Positions 1 through 7,441 of a stretch of DNA of 59,199 nucleotides are shown in pieces. The DNA comes from Acidobacteriota bacterium (GTDB lineage: Bacteria > Acidobacteriota > Blastocatellia > Pyrinomonadales > Pyrinomonadaceae), in the NCBI GenBank assembly GCA_025463125.1, contig JAOAPX010000114.1:1-59199 (forward strand), in the 5' to 3' direction. Both the position numbers and the translations under genes were made by a program. Below the pieces are notes generated by a model. It searched no databases, was not told the origin of the DNA, and was given only the letters and a program-made list of their open reading frames with translations. Numbering within the stretch: position 1 is the stretch's first letter; each line of letters opens with the position of its first letter.

Positions 1-1
1 C

Positions 2-349
2 GTGCTTTCGGCGCGAACTCTTTGCGATGCGAAGCGTTTTATCGAACCGAAAGAAGCGATCGAAACGGCGACGCTCGGCGGCGCGAAATCGCTCGGTCTG
101 GAATCAAAAATCGGAACGCTCGAAATCGGAAAGCAAGCCGATTTAATTGTCGTTTCGCTGGAAAACGCCGCGCAGCAGCCGGTTCACGACGTGTATTCGG
201 CGCTGCTTTTCGCTTCGAACGCGCGCGACGTTCGTTTGACTATGGTTGCGGGCGAGGAAATATATCGCGACGGCGAATCGAAAAAAATCGACGAAGCGGA
301 AATAAAAGCGAAACTGCGCGAGATGAAGGCAAAGATGCGAACAAATTAA
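2..349 (+). CDS. Amidohydrolase-family protein, C-terminal fragment
   Basis: The reading frame is open from the first bases of the window, so only the last ~115 residues are seen. The stretch ATLGGAKSLGLE followed by IGTLEIGKQADLIVV is the characteristic C-terminal return strand of metal-dependent amidohydrolases of the chlorohydrolase/cytosine deaminase/MtaD-SsnA type, in which the chain comes back to complete the small beta-sandwich domain. The metal ligands and catalytic residues lie upstream and cannot be checked, so the substrate is unknown. The Lys/Glu-rich tail (residues ~95-115) is ordinary for the group. Family call is firm; enzyme identity is not. Confidence 0.8.
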   Translation: MLSARTLCDAKRFIEPKEAIETATLGGAKSLGLESKIGTLEIGKQADLIVVSLENAAQQPVHDVYSALLFASNARDVRLTMVAGEEIYRDGESKKIDEAEIKAKLREMKAKMRTN

Positions 350-414
350 TCGCAAGTTTTGCGGAAAACGCTCGTTCTCAATGCTGCGGCTAAAAAAAGC
401 CGGAAGAGGTAATT

Positions 415-1383
415 ATGACAAAACATAAAGCATCATTAATATTCAGTTTACTGGCGATTTGTATTTTCGGAACCGCCGCGCAATCGGACTGCGACTCGAA
501 AAAGAATAAAGACGCGGCAAACACGATTTCGAATCGTAATGCGATGAGCAGCGATAATAAATCAAACGCTAATAAATCAGCGGAGACTTCAATGCCGGCA
601 AAAAACGAAAAAACAAACGAAGAAACAAACGAGGAATCGAATAAAGATAACGGCGAAATAAAAACGATTGCCGAAGGTTCTTACGCGCAAACGGAAGAGC
701 CGTTTTTATTTGTCGTGCGTTCTGAGGAAACATATCGCCAGCTGCAAAAAGTAATTTCGGAGCTGCCGTCATCGCCGGGCATTGATTTTGATAAACAGGC
801 GATTATCGCAGCGTTTGCCGGAACAAAAGGCTCGGGCGGATATTCGGTTGAAATTAAAAAAACGGGCGAAAACTTTTCCGTTTCGGTTGCGGGTCCGCCG
901 CCGGGCGCAATGGTAACGCAGGCTTTAACGATGCCGTATAAAGCGGTGATCGTTCCGATCGAAGCCGAGAAAAGCTTGAATTTGGACGTTTCCGGAGATT
1001 GGCAAAACGCGGCGCGGACTTTCAAGGTAAGCTCAAGCGATTTTGAAACTTCGGGCGGATTTGCCGGTCGCTTGAAAAAATTTGCCGCGCAGGGCGAGAT
1101 AAAAGTCTGGCAATTCGGCGAATTGATTGCCTTTGATTTCGATCTGACGGGCGCGGACGCGAATATGCGGCTGACGGAGATTGCTTCGGGCACTGCGAAA
1201 AACGGAAAAATCGAACTGGCGCGGATTGACGCGGGAAGCTTTTCAGAAGGTCCGAAACCGCCTTTGAAAGCATCCGGGACGATTTCCGGCGAGAAATTAA
1301 ATTTAACGTTCGAGCCGCTGCCGACAAAAATTCGCGACGGATTTCAAACTCGCGGCACGCTCGAAGCCTTTAAAACGAAATAA
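415..1383 (+). CDS. Secreted PrcB-domain protein
   Basis: 322 residues starting at an ATG preceded by GGAAGAGG. Residues 1-23 are a hydrophobic export signal; the site just after it (AAQSDC) is not a clean lipobox. Residues ~25-85 are low-complexity, rich in Asn, Lys and Glu. Residues ~90-200 match the PrcB C-terminal domain: VVRSEETYRQL, then FDKQAIIAAFAGTKGSGGYS, then PPPGAMVTQALTMPYKAVIVP, the usual hallmarks (GGYS and TQALT.PY). PrcB was named as part of a Treponema protease complex; most relatives are small secreted proteins of unclear role. The C-terminal ~110 residues are a second beta-rich part not recognised. Monocistronic, facing the Sco gene across a terminator. Confidence 0.7.
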   Translation: MTKHKASLIFSLLAICIFGTAAQSDCDSKKNKDAANTISNRNAMSSDNKSNANKSAETSMPAKNEKTNEETNEESNKDNGEIKTIAEGSYAQTEEPFLFVVRSEETYRQLQKVISELPSSPGIDFDKQAIIAAFAGTKGSGGYSVEIKKTGENFSVSVAGPPPGAMVTQALTMPYKAVIVPIEAEKSLNLDVSGDWQNAARTFKVSSSDFETSGGFAGRLKKFAAQGEIKVWQFGELIAFDFDLTGADANMRLTEIASGTAKNGKIELARIDAGSFSEGPKPPLKASGTISGEKLNLTFEPLPTKIRDGFQTRGTLEAFKTK

Positions 1384-1423
1384 GCGAATTTCTACAAGTA
1401 AAAAAATCTTGCGATACGCAAAT

Positions 1424-1458
1424 AAAAAAGCGGCGAATTGAAAAACGCCGCCTTTTTA
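1424..1458. terminator. Bidirectional terminator between convergent genes
   Basis: A GCGGCG/CGCCGC stem (1430-1435 with 1446-1451) is flanked by A-run and T-run, so it can stop transcription from both the PrcB-domain gene and the opposing Sco gene. Confidence 0.75.
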
Positions 1459-1541
1459 TTTCGTTTCAATCGTCCTGTTTCATTATTCGAAAGTCCGATT
1501 GTCATTTATGGATTTGATAAGAGCGCTTTGAACTCGTTGAA

Positions 1542-2429
1542 TTAAAATGTTTTTTGCATCTCGCGCAGCAAATCGTTCGGCGTCCAGTCGCTGCCCGGCA
1601 AAATTTTCGTGACCTTGCCGTCGGGCGATATAACCGCCGTGCGCAGCGAATGATTAAACTGCGTTTTGTCTTCTTCGCTGATTTCATAGCGAAGACCGAA
1701 AAAGTCCGCGATGCCGCGAACTTCCTTTTCGCTTCCGACCGCTAATTGCCAGACTGTAAAATCCGCGTTTTCGTTTTTTCCAAGATATCCGAGACCGTAT
1801 TGACGAAGCTTTTCGGGCGTATCGGTTTGCGGGTCGAACGAAACGGTTAAAAGACGAATCTTGTCTTTCATTTCGGCGTTATCTTTAAGCTGTAGCGCGA
1901 GATCGGAAAAGTTTTTCGACATCGCGATACAGAAATTCGGCAGCGGGCAGCGCGAGTAAATAAACGTGATCGCTAAAGCCTTGCCTCGATAATCGCGCAA
2001 AGAAATGCGTTTGCCGTCTTGATTCGTCAGCGTAAAATCGGGAACTTCGTTGCCGATTTGCGCAAAGCGTTCATCAACCTGAACGGCGGGTTGATTCGGA
2101 TTCGGCGCGGCGATAATACCGATTTTCTCAAGCCAGTAAGTATCCTGAGCCGTATTATCGACGACGAGCTCGGCGAAAATTTCGGAGCCCGGCTGCAAAT
2201 CTTCCCAAACCCATGTTTCGTGGATCGGAAAATCCATTGTCATCGCTTCCATAAAACCGGGAATATCTTCGTGCGCGATGGTCGCTTTTTTCTTGGCTTT
2301 ATCTATGGCGACGACCTTTCCTTTCATATTGTAGCGCTTGGCGCTCGGCGACGCCTGCGGCGGCGTTTCGGCTTTCTGGCAAGCTGTAAAAAGAAAAACT
2401 GCGGACAGGATTATGATTAGATAACGCAT
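1542..2429 (-). CDS. CusF-Sco fusion lipoprotein (copper chaperone/thioredoxin-like)
   Basis: 295 residues. Residues 1-17 form a lipoprotein signal (VFLFTAC, lipid Cys17). Residues ~32-105 resemble the CusF copper-binding beta-barrel (YNMKGKVVAID, then a His/Met-containing segment around 53-65). Residues ~125-295 are a Sco1/SenC redoxin domain: TLTNQDGKRISLRDYRGK, the cysteines in RCPLPNFC (C161 and C167), and the distal His260 in FNHSLRTAVISPDGK. Sco proteins deliver Cu(I) to the CuA site of cytochrome oxidase. The Cys pair is CX5C rather than the classic CX3C. No oxidase genes are nearby. Fusion of both copper modules suggests a periplasmic Cu carrier that passes copper within one chain (inference). 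Confidence 0.85.
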   Translation of the reverse strand: MRYLIIILSAVFLFTACQKAETPPQASPSAKRYNMKGKVVAIDKAKKKATIAHEDIPGFMEAMTMDFPIHETWVWEDLQPGSEIFAELVVDNTAQDTYWLEKIGIIAAPNPNQPAVQVDERFAQIGNEVPDFTLTNQDGKRISLRDYRGKALAITFIYSRCPLPNFCIAMSKNFSDLALQLKDNAEMKDKIRLLTVSFDPQTDTPEKLRQYGLGYLGKNENADFTVWQLAVGSEKEVRGIADFFGLRYEISEEDKTQFNHSLRTAVISPDGKVTKILPGSDWTPNDLLREMQKTF

Positions 2430-2511
2430 ATATTTTTTTATAAAAAAGACTTGATAATTTTAGAGTATTTTTTAGCCGCCGAAATTGCAATGCGGCATAA
2501 AATAGCTTTGC

Positions 2512-5040
2512 TTATCTGAGTTTTAACGTTTCGTCATAAAACATTTGGTAAACGCGGTAATTCGCCATCACTTTGTAGACGTAATCCTTCGATTGCGAGA
2601 AAACGATTTCCGGCACGTATCGATCGGGCGAATCGGTTTTCGAACGCGCCAGCCAGCGCGCCATATTGATTTCGCCGCCGTTGTAGCTCGCGGCGACCGC
2701 AGGCGGCTGCGCGGGAAATTGTTTGAATAAATTCGATAAATACTGTGAACCGAAAAGAACGGCTGTCGGCGGATCGTAAAGATCGTCCTGCAGAAAATTT
2801 TCGCGCCCGACCTGACCGGCGATCCGATTTGCCGTCGTCGAAATAAACTGCATCAGCCCGCGCGCCGCCGCGTTCGATTTAACATCGGCGCGGTAACGCG
2901 ATTCCTGCCGCATAATCGAAAGCACGTAGCGCGGATCGACATTGCGCGGCGGCGCGTATTTTAAAAGCGCATCGGCGTAGGGCGCCGGGTAAAGCAATTC
3001 GATTTGCTGCCGCGGGATCAGTTCGATTTGATAATCAGCCGGAACTCCGCGCCAGAGCTGCTCGGCGAAACTCACGGCGCGTTGAGCCATATCGCCGCGT
3101 TTATAGAAAACGGCGAGCGTGTATGCGTAATCGTTTGCTGCCGGATTAACACGCGAAAGTTTTGCCGTTGAATCACTTTTGCCTTTTTCCGTTACCGGCT
3201 TTTCCGTTTTCTCCGTTTTCTCCGTTTTTTCTTTTTCCGCTTTTTCCAGTTCCGGCGCGGCTTCGTCGTATAAGCCTAAAAATAAAAGCTCGTCGGCAAG
3301 ATTTTTATGATGATTTTGCACGGCTGCCGACTCGCGTTTTTCCCCTGTTATAACTTCTTTTCGCCCGAATTCCAAAAGATTGAAACTCGGCGTTTTCTGG
3401 TATTCGGGCAGCGAGGCGTAAGCTTTCCTGACGATTTCGAGCATTTTAGCCCGCAGCTCCGGCGTGTCGTTTAGACGCAAAACGGCTTGCGCCGAGTTTT
3501 TCTGCGCTTCCGCCGGTTTTCCTTCGATATTCGCGCCGAGCTCGCCGATTTTTTTCGTGACTAAAGGTTTCGCGTTTTCCGCGTTCGCTAAAGCTTTCAG
3601 CCTTTCGGTCGAGCGCCAGCCGTAATACTCTCCGCGCCCGTCCGGGATGGAAAGATACGTGTCGATCGCTTCTTCGAAGCGTTTCAGATTTTCGAGCGAG
3701 AGCGCTTTGAGAAAAGCAATCTCCGCTTTATTTGTGCCGCCGGGCACGCTCGTTCCGCCTAAATTCGGCAGCTTTTGTAGTTTTTCCAGATCGGCGAGCG
3801 CGTTTTGCCAATCGCTCTGCGCTATTCTCAGTCGCGCCTGCGCGAAAAGAGCGAGCGCTTCGGGCAATTCTCCGCGAAAAACTTCCTGCGTTTTCGTCGT
3901 CCATTTCAGCGCTTCGCCCGGCGCGCCCGAATCGCGCAATGTGTCGATTATGTTTAAATACGCGCGTTCTGAATTTTCGGCGTCAGGATGCTTTTCAATG
4001 AATTTTTGATAGCGCGTAACCGATTCTCTCGGTTTATTGAGGCGCGAATACGCCGATGCCGCCTGACTTAAAGCGTCTTTCGAAACCGGATGATCGGGAA
4101 ATTGTTCCTGCACGCGCTCGAACCAGTTTATCGATTCGGTAAAGTCGGCGGCAGCGACGTATCCGCGACCGACCTGATACATCGCGTCCGGCACAAGACC
4201 GCTCGCCGGGTGTTTTTCGATAATCGCTCGAAAATGCAAACGAGCTTCGGGGAAATTGCGATTAAACGTGTAGATTTGAGCGCGCCGCAGATGCTCGTAA
4301 TCGGACAAAGCAGGCACGGTTTTGCCGAAATTTTCCGAGCCGACTTCTAAAGCGTCGAGCCCGCGCGCGCCTGCCAGGGCGAAATCGTCGGGCTGCCCCG
4401 GATTAGGCATGACGGTGATTAATCTTGTGAAAATTTCCCGCGCCCGCGCCGCGTTTCCGCTTTGCAGATAAGCTTGCGCCAGCAAAACGAGATTTTCGCG
4501 CGTTTGCGGCGTTTCGACGATTGGCGGCGCGGCACTTCCGGCGTTTGCTTTTGCCTGCATGCCGCTCGAAGATATTTGAGCGTTTAATAATTGAATCGCC
4601 GTCTCGTAATTTTTGCTTTCAAAAAAGCTTTGCGCCAAACGGTTTTTAACCGCTTCGATCAGTAAGCTTTCCGGCACTGTGACAGAAATTTCCTGCAAAA
4701 ACGAGCGCTCAAGCATTAAATTTCCGCTGGCGCGAGCGATGCTCGCCAGGTGCCAAAGGGCGTATTCCTTCAAAACCGAATTGCGCGCGGCAACGGTTTG
4801 AAAATGCGCCATCGCCGCCGCGAAATCGCCTTTTTTTTCCGCCATTCTCCCGAGCAGATAATCATAATTATTTAACTCGAAATTTTTTACGTCGGATTTT
4901 CGCAGATTTTCCAGCTCGTTAAAGGCATCTGCGTAGTTTCGCTGCTCGACCGCTTGCCGGATTTTTTCGGGAGCTTGCCCGCTGGCGGCGCCGGAAACAA
5001 AAATTGTAAAAAGCAAAAGAAGTATTGCGGAAAGTTTCAT
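2512..5040 (-). CDS. Slt-type soluble lytic transglycosylase with TPR superhelix
   Basis: 842 residues, longer than E. coli Slt70. A Sec signal occupies residues 1-21. Residues ~25-480 are TPR-like helical repeats (for example YLLGRMAEKKGDFAAAMAHF and DAMYQVGRGYVAAADFTES), as in the U-shaped superhelix of Slt. Residues ~615-630 are a short Lys/Glu/Thr repeat (EKTEKTEKTEK). The C-terminal ~150 residues are the SLT goose-lysozyme-like domain, with catalytic Glu713 in IMRQESRYRADV, then AARGLMQFISTTA and AASYNGGEINMARW. It cleaves peptidoglycan glycan strands to 1,6-anhydro-muramyl ends in the periplasm. Stands alone on the minus strand, divergent from folD. Confidence 0.92.
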   Translation of the reverse strand: MKLSAILLLLFTIFVSGAASGQAPEKIRQAVEQRNYADAFNELENLRKSDVKNFELNNYDYLLGRMAEKKGDFAAAMAHFQTVAARNSVLKEYALWHLASIARASGNLMLERSFLQEISVTVPESLLIEAVKNRLAQSFFESKNYETAIQLLNAQISSSGMQAKANAGSAAPPIVETPQTRENLVLLAQAYLQSGNAARAREIFTRLITVMPNPGQPDDFALAGARGLDALEVGSENFGKTVPALSDYEHLRRAQIYTFNRNFPEARLHFRAIIEKHPASGLVPDAMYQVGRGYVAAADFTESINWFERVQEQFPDHPVSKDALSQAASAYSRLNKPRESVTRYQKFIEKHPDAENSERAYLNIIDTLRDSGAPGEALKWTTKTQEVFRGELPEALALFAQARLRIAQSDWQNALADLEKLQKLPNLGGTSVPGGTNKAEIAFLKALSLENLKRFEEAIDTYLSIPDGRGEYYGWRSTERLKALANAENAKPLVTKKIGELGANIEGKPAEAQKNSAQAVLRLNDTPELRAKMLEIVRKAYASLPEYQKTPSFNLLEFGRKEVITGEKRESAAVQNHHKNLADELLFLGLYDEAAPELEKAEKEKTEKTEKTEKPVTEKGKSDSTAKLSRVNPAANDYAYTLAVFYKRGDMAQRAVSFAEQLWRGVPADYQIELIPRQQIELLYPAPYADALLKYAPPRNVDPRYVLSIMRQESRYRADVKSNAAARGLMQFISTTANRIAGQVGRENFLQDDLYDPPTAVLFGSQYLSNLFKQFPAQPPAVAASYNGGEINMARWLARSKTDSPDRYVPEIVFSQSKDYVYKVMANYRVYQMFYDETLKLR

Positions 5041-5193
5041 TAAAATAATTTTAGCCTGAATCGCGCAAAGAAAAAAGAGTTGCGCGTCCGGCGGACGTAA
5101 AGTTGAAAAAAAAACGGCGGGAAAATTTTTCTGTTATCCGAAACTGACAATTAATTATAAATTCCGTAAAATTGGACGCAGAGAAAGAGAGAG

Positions 5194-5210
5194 ATCTATC
5201 TATCTATCTA
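5194..5210 (+). repeat. (ATCT)4 tetranucleotide repeat in the folD leader
   Basis: Four tandem ATCT units plus one A lie directly after a GA-rich tract and end 13 bp before the folD ATG. The purine tract that could act as ribosome binding site (GAGAAAGAGAGAG, 5181-5193) sits on the far side of the repeat, so the unit number sets the distance between it and the start. Confidence 0.9.
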
Positions 5211-5223
5211 TTACCAGCATTAT

Positions 5224-6156
5224 ATGACAGCCAGAATTTTGAGCGGCAAGGAAATTGCCGACGCGATAAAACGAGAAGTTGCCGAAGAGGTGGCGACATT
5301 GGCGGAGAGTTACGGATTTCGTCCGGGATTAGCGGTTGTGCGGGTCGGTGAAGACGCGGCTTCATCCGTTTACGTGGGCAATAAGGTTAAAACCAGCGAA
5401 GAGCTCGGGCTCGTCTCCGAGCATCATCATCTTCCGGCGGAAACGACGCACGCGGAGCTTTTAAAGGTCGTCGATGATTTAAACAACCGCGATGACATCG
5501 ACGGAATCCTCGTGCAGCTGCCGTTGCCGCGCCAGATCAACGAGAAAGAAATACTCGAAAAAATCAGCCCGGAAAAAGACGTAGACGGTTTTAATCCGCT
5601 CAACGTCGGTCGTCTCGCGCAAGGGCAGAACGCGCTCGCGCCGTGCACGCCGGCGGGCATTATCGATATGCTCAAGCGTTTTGAGATCGAAATGCGCGGG
5701 CGGCACGCCGTTGTCATCGGGCGCAGCAATATCGTCGGGCGACCGATGGCGCAGCTGCTTTTGAAACAGGACGCTACCGTCACGATCGCGCATCGCTATT
5801 CGGAAAATCTTATTGAGATTACGCGCACCGCCGATATTTTGGTTGTCGCTATCGGTCGCGCGGGATTTATTCGCGGCGAATTTATCAAGCCGGGCGCAAC
5901 GGTCGTCGATGTCGGCATCAACAATGTTTCCGACACGGAATTGGCGAAAGAGCTTTTTGACGAAGCCGAGCTCGAAAAGCGCCTGAAAACGATCGAAAAA
6001 CGCGGCTTTACATTGGTCGGCGACGTGAATCCGCGCGAAGCCCGGGAAAAAGCCGCAAACTTTACGCCCGTTCCCGGCGGCGTGGGGCTTTTAACCGTAG
6101 CGATGCTGATGCGAAACACGCTCGACGCGGCAAAAACGAGAAGACTGAAAAAATAG
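5224..6156 (+). CDS. folD: Bifunctional methylenetetrahydrofolate dehydrogenase/cyclohydrolase
   Basis: 310 residues, normal for FolD. Converts 5,10-methylene-THF to 5,10-methenyl-THF (NADP-dependent) and then to 10-formyl-THF in the cytosol, feeding purine and formyl-Met synthesis. The catalytic pair Tyr50 and Lys54 lies in VYVGNKVK; the substrate-site strand DGILVQLPLP and the NADP-binding GRSNIVGRPMAQLL are intact. The C-terminal signature reads TPVPGGVGLLTVAML, with Leu where GVGP is usual, a conservative difference. The ATG at 5224 is the natural N-terminus. Next downstream on the same strand are the MazG-like gene and coaE, with gaps of more than 100 bp. Confidence 0.95.
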   Translation: MTARILSGKEIADAIKREVAEEVATLAESYGFRPGLAVVRVGEDAASSVYVGNKVKTSEELGLVSEHHHLPAETTHAELLKVVDDLNNRDDIDGILVQLPLPRQINEKEILEKISPEKDVDGFNPLNVGRLAQGQNALAPCTPAGIIDMLKRFEIEMRGRHAVVIGRSNIVGRPMAQLLLKQDATVTIAHRYSENLIEITRTADILVVAIGRAGFIRGEFIKPGATVVDVGINNVSDTELAKELFDEAELEKRLKTIEKRGFTLVGDVNPREAREKAANFTPVPGGVGLLTVAMLMRNTLDAAKTRRLKK

Positions 6157-6288
6157 CCGGAAAAGGCGCAAAAGGCGCAAAAGAAAGCGGAAAAAAGCGG
6201 AAACAAGCAAAAGGTTAAAGTTTCGGAATCAGTTTTTTTATTTTAAACTGCGCGCTTTTTGTCGCTTTTTCGCGATTATGAAATATTT

Positions 6289-6597
6289 ATGAAACTTTCA
6301 TTTGAAGATTATCAAAATCAGGCAAAGCAAACGGCTTTGTATCCGAATCGCTTAAAAAATCTTGAATACCCGACGCTCGGGCTCGCGGGCGAAGCGGGCG
6401 AAGTCGCAAATATCGTCAAAAAAATCCAGCGCGATTTCGGCGGCGAAATTACCGATGAAATTCGCGCCAAATTAAAAGACGAATTAGGCGATGTGCTTTG
6501 GTATATCTCTGCTTGCGCAGACGAGCTCGGCTTAACGCTCGAACAAATCGCCGAGTTTAACGTCGAGAAGCTGGCGAAACGACACAGCCGTAAATAA
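6289..6597 (+). CDS. MazG-like nucleotide pyrophosphohydrolase
   Basis: About 102 residues from the ATG at 6289. An in-frame TTG at 6259 would add ten residues without family support. The all-alpha MazG fold is shown by the metal-binding pairs: GLAGEAGEVANIVKK (EXXE helix) and KDELGDVLWYISACADELG (EXXD helix). Family members hydrolyse (d)NTPs to NMP and pyrophosphate; single-domain forms like this act in housekeeping of odd or excess nucleotides. Substrate cannot be read from the sequence. A single gene with no clear operon partner. Confidence 0.85.
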   Translation: MKLSFEDYQNQAKQTALYPNRLKNLEYPTLGLAGEAGEVANIVKKIQRDFGGEITDEIRAKLKDELGDVLWYISACADELGLTLEQIAEFNVEKLAKRHSRK

Positions 6598-6757
6598 CTC
6601 AATCGCCGGCAAAAACGCGGATGGCGGGCGAAACTCTTATAGTTCTTGTAATTTGTAATTTATGATATAAAACAGCTGCGAAAACCGGCGTTTTCCTATA
6701 AGGTTTTTCTCAAAATCCGCGCTCGGTCGCGTTCGGTCGGCGGCTAATTCGTATCTA

Positions 6758-7366
6758 ATGCTGAAAGTCGGACTTACAGGTTCAATCGCCGTCGGCAAGT
6801 CTTACGTTTGCGAAGTTTTTCGCGAACTCGGCGTGTTTGTGCTCGATGCCGATCAAACCGCCCGCGAAGTCGTCGAACCGGGCACTTTCGGACTCGCTAA
6901 AATAGTCGAGCATTTCGGCGCGGGCGTTTTGCAGCCGGACGGGCGGCTCGACCGCGCAAAGCTCGGCGCGATCGTTTTTACAGACGAAGGGAAACGACAA
7001 CTTCTTAATAAACTGTTGCATCCATTAGTTATCGAAGCGCAAAACGATTGGATCGACGAGTGCGAAAAAACGAAGCCGCGCGGAATCGCTGTTATTGACG
7101 CGGCTTTAATGATAGAATCGGAAAGCTACAAAAGATTTAATAAAATAATTGTTGTGTGGTGCGAGCCCGCGATACAGCTACAGCGCTTGATGCTGCGCAA
7201 CAATTTAAGCGAAGCCGACGCTTTGCAGCGCATAAATGCGCAAATGCCCCAGGAAGAAAAAAAGCGATACGCCGATTTTTTAATTGATACGTCTGCCGGA
7301 TTCGAAGCGGCGAGACGACAGACTATTGAAATCTTCGAGCGATTGAAAGTTTTAGTCGCGCGATAA
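6758..7366 (+). CDS. coaE: Dephospho-CoA kinase
   Basis: 202 residues, typical of CoaE, which phosphorylates the 3'-hydroxyl of dephospho-CoA in the last step of CoA synthesis. The P-loop is GSIAVGKS (residues 8-15). The substrate-binding aspartates are in FVLDADQTAREVVEPG, followed by the family motif LLHPLVIEAQNDW. The LID region carries RLMLRNNLSEADALQRINAQMP, matching the CoaE consensus with the final QMP and nearby charged stretch. Complete and unremarkable; about 75 bp separate it from the downstream substrate-binding protein. Confidence 0.93.
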   Translation: MLKVGLTGSIAVGKSYVCEVFRELGVFVLDADQTAREVVEPGTFGLAKIVEHFGAGVLQPDGRLDRAKLGAIVFTDEGKRQLLNKLLHPLVIEAQNDWIDECEKTKPRGIAVIDAALMIESESYKRFNKIIVVWCEPAIQLQRLMLRNNLSEADALQRINAQMPQEEKKRYADFLIDTSAGFEAARRQTIEIFERLKVLVAR

Positions 7367-7441
7367 ATTTTCTGCAAAAACAAGTGCAAAAATAGTTTGC
7401 AAAACAGTTTGCAAAAAACAGTTAAGGAACAATTTTTAGTG

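Noticed and set aside
6157-6250. Purine-rich stretch with repeated AAAAGGCGC after folD
   Set aside because: Low-complexity sequence, no stem and no clear function.
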